A DNA stretch of 64,000 bases from an uncultured Clostridia bacterium (GTDB taxonomy: Bacteria > Bacillota > Clostridia > Christensenellales > Borkfalkiaceae): NCBI GenBank assembly GCA_947631925.1, contig CANRNE010000003.1, forward strand, positions 47,674 to 111,673, written 5' to 3'. A program made the translations under genes and the position numbers. This document shows, in pieces, positions 51,125 to 59,524 of this stretch; the first letter of the stretch is position 1; every line of letters begins with the position of its first letter. Below the pieces are notes generated by a model, which worked only from the letters and a program-made list of their open reading frames with translations, was not told the DNA's origin and did no database searches.

Positions 51125-51951
51125 GCAGGGCAGATGAAATCTTCCTGCAAAACTGCAGAGACATCCTTGAAAACGGTGTCTATGACACCGATTTTGCCGT
51201 GCGTCCGCGCTGGGCGGACGGAACGCCCGCGCACACGGTGAAAAAGTTCGGCATCGTCAATCGCTACAACCTGCAAGAAGAGTTTCCCATCCTCACCGTT
51301 CGCCGCACCGCATTCAAGAGCTGTATCGACGAGCTCCTCTGGATTTGGCAGAAGAAGAGCAACAACGTCCACGACCTCAAGTCCCACATCTGGGACAGCT
51401 GGGCGGATGAGACGGGCTCCATCGGCAAGGCGTACGGCTACCAGCTCGGCGTCAAACACGAATATGCGGAGGGGATGTTCGACCAAGTCGACCGCGTCCT
51501 CTACGATTTGAAGCACAATCCCACCTCGAGAAGGATTCTCACGAATATCTTCAACTTTGCCGACCTGCACGAGATGCACCTCTATCCCTGCGCCTATTCG
51601 ATGACCTTCAACGTCTCGGGAGATACCTTAAACGGCATTCTCAACCAGCGCTCGCAGGACATGCTCACCGCCAACAACTGGAACGTCGTACAGTACTCCG
51701 TGCTGCTCATGATGTTGGCGCAGGTCTCCGGGCTGAAGGCGGGCGAACTCGTGCACGTCATCGCCGACGCCCACCTCTATGACAGGCATATTCCGCTCGT
51801 CAAGCAGCTCCTGGACCGCGAGCCGCTGCCCGCGCCCAAGTTCACGATGGACACCTCCATCACCGATTTCTACGCCTTCACGACGGACAGCTTCCGCCTC
51901 GAGGGGTACGAATTCCACCCCTTCGACGTCAAGATTCCCGTCGCAATCTGA
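51121..51951 (+). CDS. thyA: Thymidylate synthase
   Basis: Methylates dUMP to dTMP using methylene-tetrahydrofolate. The 276-residue protein has RPRWADGTPAHTVKKFG, the catalytic cysteine in LYPCAYSMTFNVSG, NQRSQDM and HLYDRHI. It overlaps gltX and is followed 8 bases later by folA, which recycles the dihydrofolate it makes. Confidence 0.96.
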   Translation: MSRADEIFLQNCRDILENGVYDTDFAVRPRWADGTPAHTVKKFGIVNRYNLQEEFPILTVRRTAFKSCIDELLWIWQKKSNNVHDLKSHIWDSWADETGSIGKAYGYQLGVKHEYAEGMFDQVDRVLYDLKHNPTSRRILTNIFNFADLHEMHLYPCAYSMTFNVSGDTLNGILNQRSQDMLTANNWNVVQYSVLLMMLAQVSGLKAGELVHVIADAHLYDRHIPLVKQLLDREPLPAPKFTMDTSITDFYAFTTDSFRLEGYEFHPFDVKIPVAI

Positions 51952-51959
51952 GGAAAAGT

Positions 51960-52457
51960 ATGCGCGCAATCTTTCATGCAGACAAGAAGTGGGGCATCGG
52001 GAAAGCGAACGGGCTGATGTTTTCCCTCCCCAAGGATATGAAGTTCTTCCGCGAGACGACGACGGGAAAAGTCGTCGTCATGGGGTACAATACACTTCGC
52101 TCCTTCCCGGGCGGGAAGCCCCTGAAGGGCCGCACGAACATCGTGCTCTGTCCCGAGGACGTCGAAGAGGACGTAATTACCGTCCATTCCCTCGAAGAAC
52201 TCTTCGAAGAGGTCAAAAAATACCCCGAAGACGATGTGTTCGTCATCGGCGGGGCGAGCGTCTACCGCTTGCTTCTGCCGTATTGCAGCGAGGTGCTCGT
52301 CACCAAGGTCGATGCCGACGGCGGCGCGGACGTGTTTGTGCCCAATCTCGACGAGGAGAAGACCTTCGAACTCGCCTTCGAGAGCGAGCCCGAAGAGGAC
52401 AACGGCCACACGATACGCTTCTGCACGTACAAAAATCTCGCCGTGCGCCCCATATAG
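51960..52457 (+). CDS. folA: Dihydrofolate reductase
   Basis: Reduces dihydrofolate to tetrahydrofolate with NADPH. The 165-residue protein has the family pattern KKWGIGKANGLMFSLPKDMKFFRETT, VVMGYNTLRSFPGG and VIGGASVYRLLLPY. The usual Trp/Leu positions of the active site are varied (MFSLPKDM). The thyA-folA pair is a standard functional unit. Confidence 0.94.
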   Translation: MRAIFHADKKWGIGKANGLMFSLPKDMKFFRETTTGKVVVMGYNTLRSFPGGKPLKGRTNIVLCPEDVEEDVITVHSLEELFEEVKKYPEDDVFVIGGASVYRLLLPYCSEVLVTKVDADGGADVFVPNLDEEKTFELAFESEPEEDNGHTIRFCTYKNLAVRPI

Positions 52458-52476
52458 CGCGGCAAAATGCAAAACG

Positions 52477-52509
52477 GAGAGGTTTTTTCGAAAAAATGCC
52501 TCTCTTTTT
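52477..52509 (+). terminator. Terminator after folA
   Basis: Stem GAGAGG (52477-52482) / CCTCTC (52499-52504), with the intervening TTTTTT/AAAAAA able to extend it, then five T residues. Confidence 0.8.
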
Positions 52510-52511
52510 CG

Positions 52512-52540
52512 TTGTCTTTTTTCGACAAAAGTATTATAAT
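52512..52540 (+). promoter_or_regulatory. Promoter of typA
   Basis: TTGTCT (52512-52517), 17-base spacer, TATAAT (52535-52540); AAGGA and ATG 52571 follow. Confidence 0.72.
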
Positions 52541-52570
52541 TTGCTTTGGATTTCAAGAAGGAACTTTCGT

Positions 52571-54397
52571 ATGCTGAGAGAAGATTTACGCAACATCGCA
52601 ATCATCGCACACGTCGACCACGGCAAGACGACGCTCGTCGACCAGATGCTCAAGCAAAGCGGCACTTTCCGCACCAATCAAGTCGTGGAGGAGCGCGTCA
52701 TGGACAGCGGCGACCTCGAGCGCGAGCGCGGCATCACCATCCTTGCCAAGAACACGTCCATCCATTACAACGGCGTCAAGATTAACATCGTCGATACCCC
52801 GGGGCACGCCGATTTCTCGGGCGAAGTGGAGCGTTCGCTCAAGATGGTCTCGGGCGTGCTCATTCTCGTGGACGCCGCCGAAGGCCCCATGCCGCAGACC
52901 CGTTTCGTCACCCAGAAGGCGCTCGAACTCGGGCTCAAACTCATCATCGTCGTCAACAAGATTGACCGCCCCGACGCGCGCGTCACCGAGGTCATCGACG
53001 AGGTGTTGGAGCTCCTCATCGACCTCAATGCCTCCGACGAACAGCTCGAGAGCCCGTTCGTGTTCTGTTCGGGAAGAGACGGGACTTCCACCCTCGACGA
53101 GGGCGGCACGGGAGAGGACTTGAAGCCGCTCTTCGACACCATTTTGTCCCACTTCCCGCCCCTTGAAATGGACGACGAGGGCCCGCTGCAAATTCTCGTC
53201 TCCTCCATCGACTACAACGACTATGTCGGGCGCATCGGCATCGGCAGAATCGAGCGCGGCGTCGCGCGCATGGGCGCAGATGTCACCGTCTGCAACTACA
53301 ACCACAAGGACGTCGATTTGCGCGGAAAACTCGTCAATCTCTATGAGATTGAGGGACTGGAGCGCGTGCCGTGTGAAAGCGCGCGGGCGGGCGACATCGT
53401 CTGCTTCTCGGGCCTTGAAAAAATCAACATCGGCGACACCGTCTGTGCCACCGACTGCGTGGAGGCCGTGCCCTTCGTCAAGATTTCCGAACCCACCGTG
53501 GAGATGATTTTTTCCGTCAACGATTCTCCGTTTGCGGGCAAAGAGGGGAAATTCGTCACCACGCGCCACCTTCGGGACAGGCTGTACCGCGAACTTCTCC
53601 GCGACGTGTCGCTGCGCGTCGAGGACACCGACAGTACGGACGCCTTCCGCGTGAGCGGAAGAGGGGAGATGCACCTCTCCATCCTCATCGAGACGATGAG
53701 AAGGGAAGGGTATGAATTTCAGGTGAGCGCACCCAAAGTTCTCTATCGGGAAGTGGAGGGGGCGACGTATGAGCCCGTGGAGCGCCTCATCGTGGACGTT
53801 CCCGAGACGAGCACGGGCGTCGTGTTCGAGAGCATGGGAAACCGCAAGGGCGAACTTGTGCACATGAGCGCGATGGGGTCGCGCATGCGGCTCGAATTCC
53901 TCGTCCCCGCGCGCGGTCTGTTCGGCTATAAGAGTGAATTTCTGACGGACACCAAGGGCGAGGGCGTCATGAGCTCCGTCTTCTACGAATATCAACCCTA
54001 TAAAGGCGAAATCAAACGCAGGGAGGCGGGCTCGCTTGTTGCCTATGAGACGGGAGAGGCGGTCACCTACGGCCTCTTCAATGCGCAGGGAAGAGGGAGC
54101 CTTTTCATCAACCCGGGCACGCAGGTCTATGAAGGAATGGTCATCGGCGTCTCGCCGAAGGAAGGGGACATCAACGTCAACGTCTGTAAGACCAAGCACC
54201 TCACGAATACCCGCTCCTCCTCCTCGGATGAAGCGCTCCGCCTCATCCCGCCCAAGAAACTCTCCCTCGAAGAGGCGCTCGAGTTCATCAGCGACGACGA
54301 ACTCCTCGAGATTACGCCGAAGAGCGTGCGCATCCGCAAGCGCATCCTCGATGGGGAACTGCGCGCAAAGGCCCGTGCAAAAGCCAAATTAGGTTGA
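52571..54397 (+). CDS. typA: Ribosome-associated GTPase TypA/BipA
   Basis: Translational GTPase of 608 residues involved in ribosome assembly and stress response. G1 AHVDHGKTT, switch region ERGITI, DTPGHADF and NKID are in order, followed by domain II and the BipA-specific C-terminal domain (NTRSSSSDEALRLIPP). ATG 52571 begins the family N terminus MLREDLRNIAIIAH. It has its own promoter and terminator. Confidence 0.96.
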   Translation: MLREDLRNIAIIAHVDHGKTTLVDQMLKQSGTFRTNQVVEERVMDSGDLERERGITILAKNTSIHYNGVKINIVDTPGHADFSGEVERSLKMVSGVLILVDAAEGPMPQTRFVTQKALELGLKLIIVVNKIDRPDARVTEVIDEVLELLIDLNASDEQLESPFVFCSGRDGTSTLDEGGTGEDLKPLFDTILSHFPPLEMDDEGPLQILVSSIDYNDYVGRIGIGRIERGVARMGADVTVCNYNHKDVDLRGKLVNLYEIEGLERVPCESARAGDIVCFSGLEKINIGDTVCATDCVEAVPFVKISEPTVEMIFSVNDSPFAGKEGKFVTTRHLRDRLYRELLRDVSLRVEDTDSTDAFRVSGRGEMHLSILIETMRREGYEFQVSAPKVLYREVEGATYEPVERLIVDVPETSTGVVFESMGNRKGELVHMSAMGSRMRLEFLVPARGLFGYKSEFLTDTKGEGVMSSVFYEYQPYKGEIKRREAGSLVAYETGEAVTYGLFNAQGRGSLFINPGTQVYEGMVIGVSPKEGDINVNVCKTKHLTNTRSSSSDEALRLIPPKKLSLEEALEFISDDELLEITPKSVRIRKRILDGELRAKARAKAKLG

Positions 54398-54430
54398 TTT
54401 GCGAAGTACTATGTCACGCATAATACATCG
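54397..54430. repeat. Dispersed palindromic repeat, copy 3
   Basis: ATTTGCGA lead-in, arms GTACTATG and CATAATAC, loop TCACG, which is the reverse complement of the CGTGA loop of copies 2 and 4. It begins on the last base of the typA stop codon. Confidence 0.75.
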
Positions 54431-54458
54431 AAAACCCTGCAAAAACGCGGGGTTTTTT
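54431..54458 (+). terminator. Terminator of typA
   Basis: Stem AAAACCCTGC / GCGGGGTTTT (one wobble) with a 6-base loop and T residues. Confidence 0.8.
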
Positions 54459-54512
54459 CCTATTTTTGCCCCGAAATCGGCATAACGGCGGATTTGCCGC
54501 ATAGAGTAGAGC

Positions 54513-54770
54513 ATGCCTGAAACGAAAACAAGTCTACTCACGCTCGAACAGCAGAAGAAGCTCACGCTTACCGGCGTCACCTCGGTGGATGCCTTTTCGG
54601 ATACCTCGATTACGTTGAATATCGGCGGCGTAAAGGCCGTAATTTCGGGGACGCGGCTCAAGGTGGTCGCATTTTCCGAGGGCAGCGGAAATTTTGCGGC
54701 GACGGGGGAATTCGTCTCCATCCGCTACGGCAGCGTGAAGGGAAGTTTTTGGCGCCGTCTCTTCAAATAG
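54513..54770 (+). CDS. yabP: Sporulation protein YabP
   Basis: A small 85-residue spore protein of the YabP/YqfC family, needed for outer-layer assembly in Bacillus. It has LTLTGVTSVDAFSDTSITLNI and ISGTRLKVVAFSEGSG. The neighbouring yabQ and divIC genes preserve the Bacillus order. Its stop directly abuts the yabQ start. Confidence 0.88.
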   Translation: MPETKTSLLTLEQQKKLTLTGVTSVDAFSDTSITLNIGGVKAVISGTRLKVVAFSEGSGNFAATGEFVSIRYGSVKGSFWRRLFK

Positions 54771-55289
54771 ATGGCGGGCTCTCTATATACGTTTTGCCTG
54801 TGCGTGCTCTTCGGCGGGGCAGGCGGGGCGCTGTATGACGTCTTTTCCTTCCCGAGCAGGGCAATTTCTTTCCGACCGCTTAAAGTTTGCTGTGACGTGC
54901 TCTTCTGCATGGTTTTTGCGGGGTGCTATATTGCCTTTGCGGTGATTGCGGGCCTTTCTTCGCCGCGAATTCTGCATTTTATCGGACTATTCTGCGGATT
55001 TTTGCTTTACCGCAAAAGTTTGCATAAAATTGTTGCATTTTTCGCGAAAAAGGTTTATAATACATATAAGAGAATTTATAAGGACAAAAAATCATGTCGA
55101 AAAGACTCACATTTCCCGAAGAGAAAGCGCAGAGAATCGCAGTCGCGGCAACCGTCGCCTGTGTCCTCGTCGTCATCGTTCTCGCCGTCTTCCTCATTAT
55201 CCAGTTCGTCAAAATCGGGGAGCTCAACGCTCGCAAGGCGGCGCTTGAGGAGGCGCGCAAGACCCATATCGACGAAAATGCAGACCTGA
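54771..55289 (+). CDS. yabQ: Spore cortex biosynthesis protein YabQ, overlapping divIC
   Basis: Membrane protein of the YabQ family; the first about 110 residues contain four hydrophobic segments and the family-like start SLYTFCLCVLFGGAGGALYDVF and RKSLHKIVAFFAKKVYNTYK. The frame does not stop where expected and continues for 196 bases over divIC, giving a Lys/Arg/Ser-rich tail (to 172 residues) that looks like an out-of-frame reading of that gene. Either the tail is real and tolerated or the normal stop was lost. Confidence 0.78.
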   Translation: MAGSLYTFCLCVLFGGAGGALYDVFSFPSRAISFRPLKVCCDVLFCMVFAGCYIAFAVIAGLSSPRILHFIGLFCGFLLYRKSLHKIVAFFAKKVYNTYKRIYKDKKSCRKDSHFPKRKRRESQSRQPSPVSSSSSFSPSSSLSSSSKSGSSTLARRRLRRRARPISTKMQT

Positions 55290-55369
55290 CCGAAAAGAAG
55301 GAGCGCCTTGAATCCCCCGAGGTCCGCTATTTCCTCGCACTCAAAGAGGGATGGAGAAGCGACAATTGA
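55094..55369 (+). CDS. divIC: Septum formation initiator (DivIC/FtsB family)
   Basis: A 91-residue bitopic division protein: short cytoplasmic start, one membrane segment (about residues 18-39, VACVLVVIVLAVFLIIQFV) and an extracytoplasmic coiled coil (LNARKAALEEARKTHIDENADLTEK). AAGGA precedes ATG 55094. The first 196 bases overlap yabQ in another frame and the last 19 overlap the Ppx gene. Confidence 0.88.
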   Translation: MSKRLTFPEEKAQRIAVAATVACVLVVIVLAVFLIIQFVKIGELNARKAALEEARKTHIDENADLTEKKERLESPEVRYFLALKEGWRSDN

Positions 55370-56214
55370 AGTACGCCGTCATCGATATCGGTTCAAATTC
55401 CGTTCGTCTCATGCTTTGGGCGGACGGAAAAACTTTATATAAGCAGGCCAAAACGACGAGACTGGGTGAGGGGATTGCCTCGGGAACGCTGTCGGACGCG
55501 GCAATGAAGAGAACGGCGGAGGCCGTCTGCGAATTTGCCCGCATTGCCGAAGGGGAGGGGGCGAAGACGTTGGCGTTTGCGACTGCTGCCGTCAGGAATG
55601 CTTCCAACGGTGCGACCTTTTGCAGCCTCGTGCATGCACTTTGCGGGCTCAAAGTCGACGTCGTATCGGGGGAGGATGAGGCCGACCTCGGCTTTTTCGG
55701 CGCCGTGCCGAAGGGTGACGGCGGGATTATTGACATCGGCGGCGCCAGCACGGAGATTTGCGTGCGGCAAAACGGAAAAATTTGCTTCCGCGTCAGCCTT
55801 CCCATCGGCTGTGTCCGCCTGCTCGACGCCTGCGGGGACGACGATGTGCTCCTTCGCGGCAAAGTTGCCGCGGCAATTTCCGAACTCCCTCGGCTCTCTC
55901 CGCCCGTGTATGCGGTCGGCGGGACGGCGTATCTCATGGCGTGTCTCAGGCGCGGGACGGGCGGCTATCGGGAGGACGTACTGCAACACACCGAACTTCC
56001 GGCGAGTTGGCTGGATGAAGTCGCGGGTAAGCTCATCAAAATGTCCGTCGAAGAACGGAAACTGCTCGCGGGAATGGAGTCGAGCCGTGCGGACATCAGC
56101 GCGTGCGGCGCCCGACTTCTCGCTGAAATTCTCAAAAATACAGGTCTGCGGGAGGTATTCTTTTCCTGCAGTGACAATTTGGAAGGCTATCTCATCAAAA
56201 GGGGGCTCGTATGA
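55351..56214 (+). CDS. ppx: Ppx/GppA-family exopolyphosphatase
   Basis: A 287-residue single-module Ppx/GppA protein of the ASKHA fold that cleaves polyphosphate and/or the pentaphosphate of pppGpp. Segments AVIDIGSNSVRLML, ATAAVRNASNG, VVSGEDEADLGFFG and DIGGASTEI are typical. It lacks the C-terminal HD module of the long forms. Overlaps divIC by 19 bases; divIC-ppx linkage is seen in several Clostridia. Confidence 0.88.
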   Translation: MEKRQLKYAVIDIGSNSVRLMLWADGKTLYKQAKTTRLGEGIASGTLSDAAMKRTAEAVCEFARIAEGEGAKTLAFATAAVRNASNGATFCSLVHALCGLKVDVVSGEDEADLGFFGAVPKGDGGIIDIGGASTEICVRQNGKICFRVSLPIGCVRLLDACGDDDVLLRGKVAAAISELPRLSPPVYAVGGTAYLMACLRRGTGGYREDVLQHTELPASWLDEVAGKLIKMSVEERKLLAGMESSRADISACGARLLAEILKNTGLREVFFSCSDNLEGYLIKRGLV

Positions 56215-57143
56215 GCGGAAAATCCAAGAGAATTCTCTACTATGTGATATCCACAGTTCTGCTCGCCGCGGCGCTCGTCGGCGGCGTGTTGATGTGGTGG
56301 TTCAAGGGGCCGCAGGACATCTGGGCCGCCGTTGTCGCCATCGCCGTCTATCTCATTCTGCAGCCCTCCGTGCTCTTGCATGAGCTCGGGCACGTCATTG
56401 CGGGATCTGTCTGCGGGATGAAGTTCGTCTCCTTCAAGACGAGCTATCTGCTCTTCGACAAGTCGACGGGGAAGCTCAAGGTGCGCTTTCTCAAGGACAG
56501 CGCGGCGGGGTCGAGCGCGTTTTATCCGAAAAATGCGGAAAATCTGCGCGGACGGGTGATTGCGACAACGCTCGGCGGCGCGATTTGCAACCTCATCGTG
56601 GGTGCCGTACTGCTCGCGCTCTTTTTGGCGCTCCCGTACCATCCCGTCCTGTTTGTCTTCGCCTTCTTCGGACCGCTCAACCTCGCAGAGGGACTCTCCG
56701 CGCTCATTCCGGCGTCGCTCCCGTCGGGGAAGACGGACGGCGCCGTGCTTTTTGGCCTCATAAAAAAATCCCCCGAGGAGGAGATCATGCTCTCCGTTCT
56801 GGAGGCGCAGGCCGTGCTCTCCCAAGAGGGATTTACGAAAATCAAGCGCACCGTTCTCTTTGACACGCCCGTCGTGCAGGAGGATTTGCCTGCATTCCGC
56901 GCCGTGCTACTGCTGCGCGTGCAGTACCTTCTCGCCGTCTCCGACGATGAGGGGGCGAAGAAGGCGTATGACCGTCTCGCCGCGCTCGGGGAGGACACGG
57001 ACGAGGAGGAATGGAAGGAGATAGAGCGCTACGGGGCCTATTTTGAGGGGAATTTCAAGGCGAGAACTTGTCCGCTCAAGGGCGTGAATGCGCTCGAAGA
57101 GGAGCTCGAAACACGACAAAAAATCCGCCGTGAGGCGGATTGA
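56211..57143 (+). CDS. M50-family (site-2-protease-like) membrane metallopeptidase
   Basis: A 310-residue membrane protein with four or so hydrophobic segments. HELGH in LLHELGHVIAG on the second segment supplies the zinc ligands; GPLNLAEGL later is a candidate third-ligand region but lacks the usual NxxPxxxxDG. The C-terminal 120 residues are soluble and helical. It overlaps ppx by 4 bases. A role in regulated intramembrane proteolysis is possible but no substrate is evident. Confidence 0.75.
   Translation: MSGKSKRILYYVISTVLLAAALVGGVLMWWFKGPQDIWAAVVAIAVYLILQPSVLLHELGHVIAGSVCGMKFVSFKTSYLLFDKSTGKLKVRFLKDSAAGSSAFYPKNAENLRGRVIATTLGGAICNLIVGAVLLALFLALPYHPVLFVFAFFGPLNLAEGLSALIPASLPSGKTDGAVLFGLIKKSPEEEIMLSVLEAQAVLSQEGFTKIKRTVLFDTPVVQEDLPAFRAVLLLRVQYLLAVSDDEGAKKAYDRLAALGEDTDEEEWKEIERYGAYFEGNFKARTCPLKGVNALEEELETRQKIRREAD
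57122..57141 (+). terminator. Hairpin at the end of the M50 gene
   Basis: Stem AATCCGCC / GGCGGATT with a GTGA tetraloop, overlapping the last codons; no T run follows, so termination is doubtful. Confidence 0.45.
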
Positions 57144-57224
57144 GAATGACGAAATAGCCGCAAATACGGGTCTCAAAGTCCATAGTCGGTTCACAGGAAG
57201 TCGTTATGAAGTTGCAACTGCCGC

Positions 57225-57428
57225 TCAATCCGTAAGCCCGAGAAGGTAGTCCGCGGAGACGTTGAAATATCTTGCAATCTTCGCAATGTTGTGTGCCGTC
57301 GGGTCGCTCTTGTTGGTTTCCCAATAGCAAACAATTCCCAAACTGACGCTCAGATCCCTTGCAATCGTCGCTTGTGAAAGGCCTCGTTCTTTTCTCAGTT
57401 CCATGAGCCGTTCTGCAAAAACTTTCAT
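57225..57428 (-). CDS. XRE-family helix-turn-helix regulator
   Basis: A 67-residue stand-alone Cro/CI-type HTH protein: LMELRKERGLSQATIARDLSVSLGIVCYWETNKSDP, then the NIAKIARYFNVSADYLLGLTD tail typical of this group. The start codon coincides with the predicted transcription start of a TTGCCT-17-TATAAT promoter, so the mRNA appears leaderless. Targets are unknown; a TTATG-T-CATAA palindrome upstream is a candidate operator. Confidence 0.9.
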   Translation of the reverse strand: MKVFAERLMELRKERGLSQATIARDLSVSLGIVCYWETNKSDPTAHNIAKIARYFNVSADYLLGLTD

Positions 57429-57434
57429 GGCTCC

Positions 57435-57463
57435 ATTATACTAAATTCACATGATAAAGGCAA
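57435..57463 (-). promoter_or_regulatory. Promoter of the XRE gene (leaderless geometry)
   Basis: Minus strand TTGCCT (57458-57463), 17-base spacer, TATAAT (57435-57440); predicted start 57428 equals the A of the ATG. Confidence 0.78.
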
Positions 57464-57469
57464 TCGTTT

Positions 57470-57480
57470 TTATGTCATAA
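57470..57480. promoter_or_regulatory. Candidate operator upstream of the XRE gene
   Basis: Perfect 11-base palindrome TTATG-T-CATAA, 42-52 bases upstream of the predicted start. It uses the same half-sites as the dispersed repeat, with a 1-base instead of 5-base centre. A GCACAAAA / TTTTGTGC inverted repeat lies further upstream (57493-57526). Confidence 0.5.
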
Positions 57481-57582
57481 TCCTACATTTTCGCACAAAA
57501 AATTCGTACTGTGTTAGATTTTGTGCTAAATGTTATAATGTTTTGAGAATCCTTTCAAATCGGTTGGCTTGCCCGCGATTCC

Positions 57583-58845
57583 TCACGCGAGCCCGTCGAT
57601 GACTTCGAAGTAATTCGCAAACGTCTTTTTCGTGCAGGACGGGTTTTCGATGCAAATCCCGCCCGAGCGCAGCCCCATAAGCGTGAATGCCATCGCCACA
57701 CGGTGGTCGGAAAACGTTGCGACGGTGCCGCCTTTGACGGGTGAAGGAAGGATTTTGACGGCATCCGAAGTCGCCTCGCAGGGCACGTCGAGGGCGGTGA
57801 GATTGTATCTGATGGCCTCGATGCGGTCGCATTCCTGCCTGCGGATATGTCCGATGCCGCGAAGAATGGTCGGCGTTTGCGCGTAAGGTGCGAGGGCGGC
57901 GAGGGTGAGCGTCTGGTCGGAAAAATCGTGCACGTCGAGGTCGAATCCGTCAAAAGATGCCACCTGCTCGCCGTCGGCAAGCAGTCCGCTCACCGTCTCC
58001 GTCATGCGCACGCCGCGCGATTTCAACACCTCGAGAAAGGCCTTATCGCCCTGCAGAGATGTCATATGGACGCCGCGGACGAGAACTTTTCGCCGAAGAA
58101 GCAGGGCGAGCGCATAAAAATAGCATGCGGCGGAGAGGTCGGGCTCGACTTCATAAACCTTCGGCGCATCGCAACGTGCGGGAGTGACCGTGAGCGTGGA
58201 ATTGCCCGCAATTTTTACGCCGAATGCCTCCAAAAGCGCCTTTGTCATTGCGATGTAGCTCGAATTTGTCCTGCTGCCCGTAAGGGTGAGGCGAAAAGGA
58301 CGGCGGGAGACTGCGGCGGCGAGCAGGAGCGCGCTTGCATACTGCGTGCTCTCGGCGGTGTCAATGGCGATTTCCTCGCAGGAAAAGCCGCGAGACTGCA
58401 TACGGAAGGGAAAACAGCCGTCATTTTTCGCATATTCCATGTCCGCGCCGCAGTGTTCGAGCGCCGAAAGGAGCCCCATGGGACGCTTGGACATCTGCTC
58501 GGACGCCGTAAAGCGGAAATCTCCGCCCAAAGCACAGAGCGCGGCGGGCAGAAAGCGCGCGACCGTTCCCGCGCTCCCCACATAGAGGTCGCAATCCCGC
58601 CGAAATTCCTTCGTGCCGCGGATGAGGAGCCCGTTATCCCGCTTTTCCCAAGCAATTCCGAGCGCGGTGAGACAGCCGAGCATATCCGCGGTGTCCTGCC
58701 CGAAATCATAAGTTTTCAGCAGGCAATCTCCCCCCATAAACGCCGCCAGGATGAGCGCGCGGCCCAAAATGCTCTTGGAAGAGGGGACTGTGACCTCGAT
58801 GGGTGCACCGCATACATCAAGTTTTTTGACCTGATAAAAATCCAT
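57583..58845 (-). CDS. aroA: 3-phosphoshikimate 1-carboxyvinyltransferase (EPSP synthase)
   Basis: Joins shikimate 3-phosphate and PEP to EPSP, the sixth step of the shikimate pathway. The 420-residue protein has VPSSKSILGRALIL, the loop GSAGTVARFLPA, RPMGLL, and the C-terminal FSDHRVAMAFTLMGL. GSAGTVARFL rather than the common NAGTAMR pattern suggests a divergent (class II-like) form. ATG 58845 is the first codon after a perfect promoter, with no leader. It stands apart from the aroBEQK operon. Confidence 0.93.
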   Translation of the reverse strand: MDFYQVKKLDVCGAPIEVTVPSSKSILGRALILAAFMGGDCLLKTYDFGQDTADMLGCLTALGIAWEKRDNGLLIRGTKEFRRDCDLYVGSAGTVARFLPAALCALGGDFRFTASEQMSKRPMGLLSALEHCGADMEYAKNDGCFPFRMQSRGFSCEEIAIDTAESTQYASALLLAAAVSRRPFRLTLTGSRTNSSYIAMTKALLEAFGVKIAGNSTLTVTPARCDAPKVYEVEPDLSAACYFYALALLLRRKVLVRGVHMTSLQGDKAFLEVLKSRGVRMTETVSGLLADGEQVASFDGFDLDVHDFSDQTLTLAALAPYAQTPTILRGIGHIRRQECDRIEAIRYNLTALDVPCEATSDAVKILPSPVKGGTVATFSDHRVAMAFTLMGLRSGGICIENPSCTKKTFANYFEVIDGLA

Positions 58846-58851
58846 ACGGGG

Positions 58852-58880
58852 ATTATACCATAATTTTTCAGAGATGTCAA
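58852..58880 (-). promoter_or_regulatory. Perfect consensus promoter of aroA (leaderless geometry)
   Basis: Minus strand TTGACA (58875-58880), 17-base spacer, TATAAT (58852-58857), then six bases and ATG. Predicted start 58845 equals the A of the start codon. The -35 overlaps the start of the divergent gene. Confidence 0.85.
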
Positions 58881-59509
58881 GACAAGTCGAAGTAATCAGA
58901 GAACGCAGGAAGACGCTGCGCCTTTCCGTGCTCAGGACGGGAAAAGTAGTCGTGCGCGCCCCGATTGGCGTGAGCGATGAGGTGATTTCCGCGTTTGTGC
59001 AAAAACATGCGCGCTGGATGGAAAACAGACTGCGCGAACACGCAAGTCTAACGCTCTGCGACGGGGAGAAAATCACGCTCGCGGGTACGGAATATGTCAT
59101 CCGGACGGGGAGCAGAGCGGCATGCAAGGACGGAATGCTCATGCTTCCCGCCGAAAATCGCTCGGATGCACTCGTCCGCCTTCTCAAACGGTTGACCCGA
59201 GACCGCATGACGGGCTTCGTGCAGGAGTACGCGCAGAAGTATGGATTTTCCTATTCGTCCGTGCGCGTCTCGTCCGCGCGGGGGCGGTGGGGGTCCTGCA
59301 GTTCCCAAAAGGCGCTTTCGTTCACGTTCCGCACGCAGTTCTTACCCGACGCGCTCTGCCGCTATCTCGCCGTGCACGAGCTCTGTCACACGCGCGAGAT
59401 GAATCACAGCAAAAAATTCTGGGCGCAGGTAGAGCGCATTCTGCCCGATTGGAGAGAGCGGAGAAAGGCGCTCAAAAGCTATCTTTGGGCGATGAATTTG
59501 CCGTTTTGA
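58874..59509 (+). CDS. YgjP-like metallopeptidase (M48-related)
   Basis: A 211-residue protein of the YgjP/DUF45 family with the zinc motif HELCH in AVHELCHTREMNHSKKFWAQVE and the typical SVRVSSARGRWGSCSS segment upstream. No signal peptide, so it is cytoplasmic. Its first codon overlaps the -35 element of aroA on the other strand. Family function is poorly defined. Confidence 0.85.
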   Translation: MSRQVEVIRERRKTLRLSVLRTGKVVVRAPIGVSDEVISAFVQKHARWMENRLREHASLTLCDGEKITLAGTEYVIRTGSRAACKDGMLMLPAENRSDALVRLLKRLTRDRMTGFVQEYAQKYGFSYSSVRVSSARGRWGSCSSQKALSFTFRTQFLPDALCRYLAVHELCHTREMNHSKKFWAQVERILPDWRERRKALKSYLWAMNLPF

Positions 59510-59524
59510 AGGAGTATTTTTAAG

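Noticed and set aside
57500..57560. Plus-strand promoter ending in TATAAT near 57532
   Set aside because: The -35 region is poor and no plus-strand gene follows until 58874; it would only give antisense RNA to aroA.
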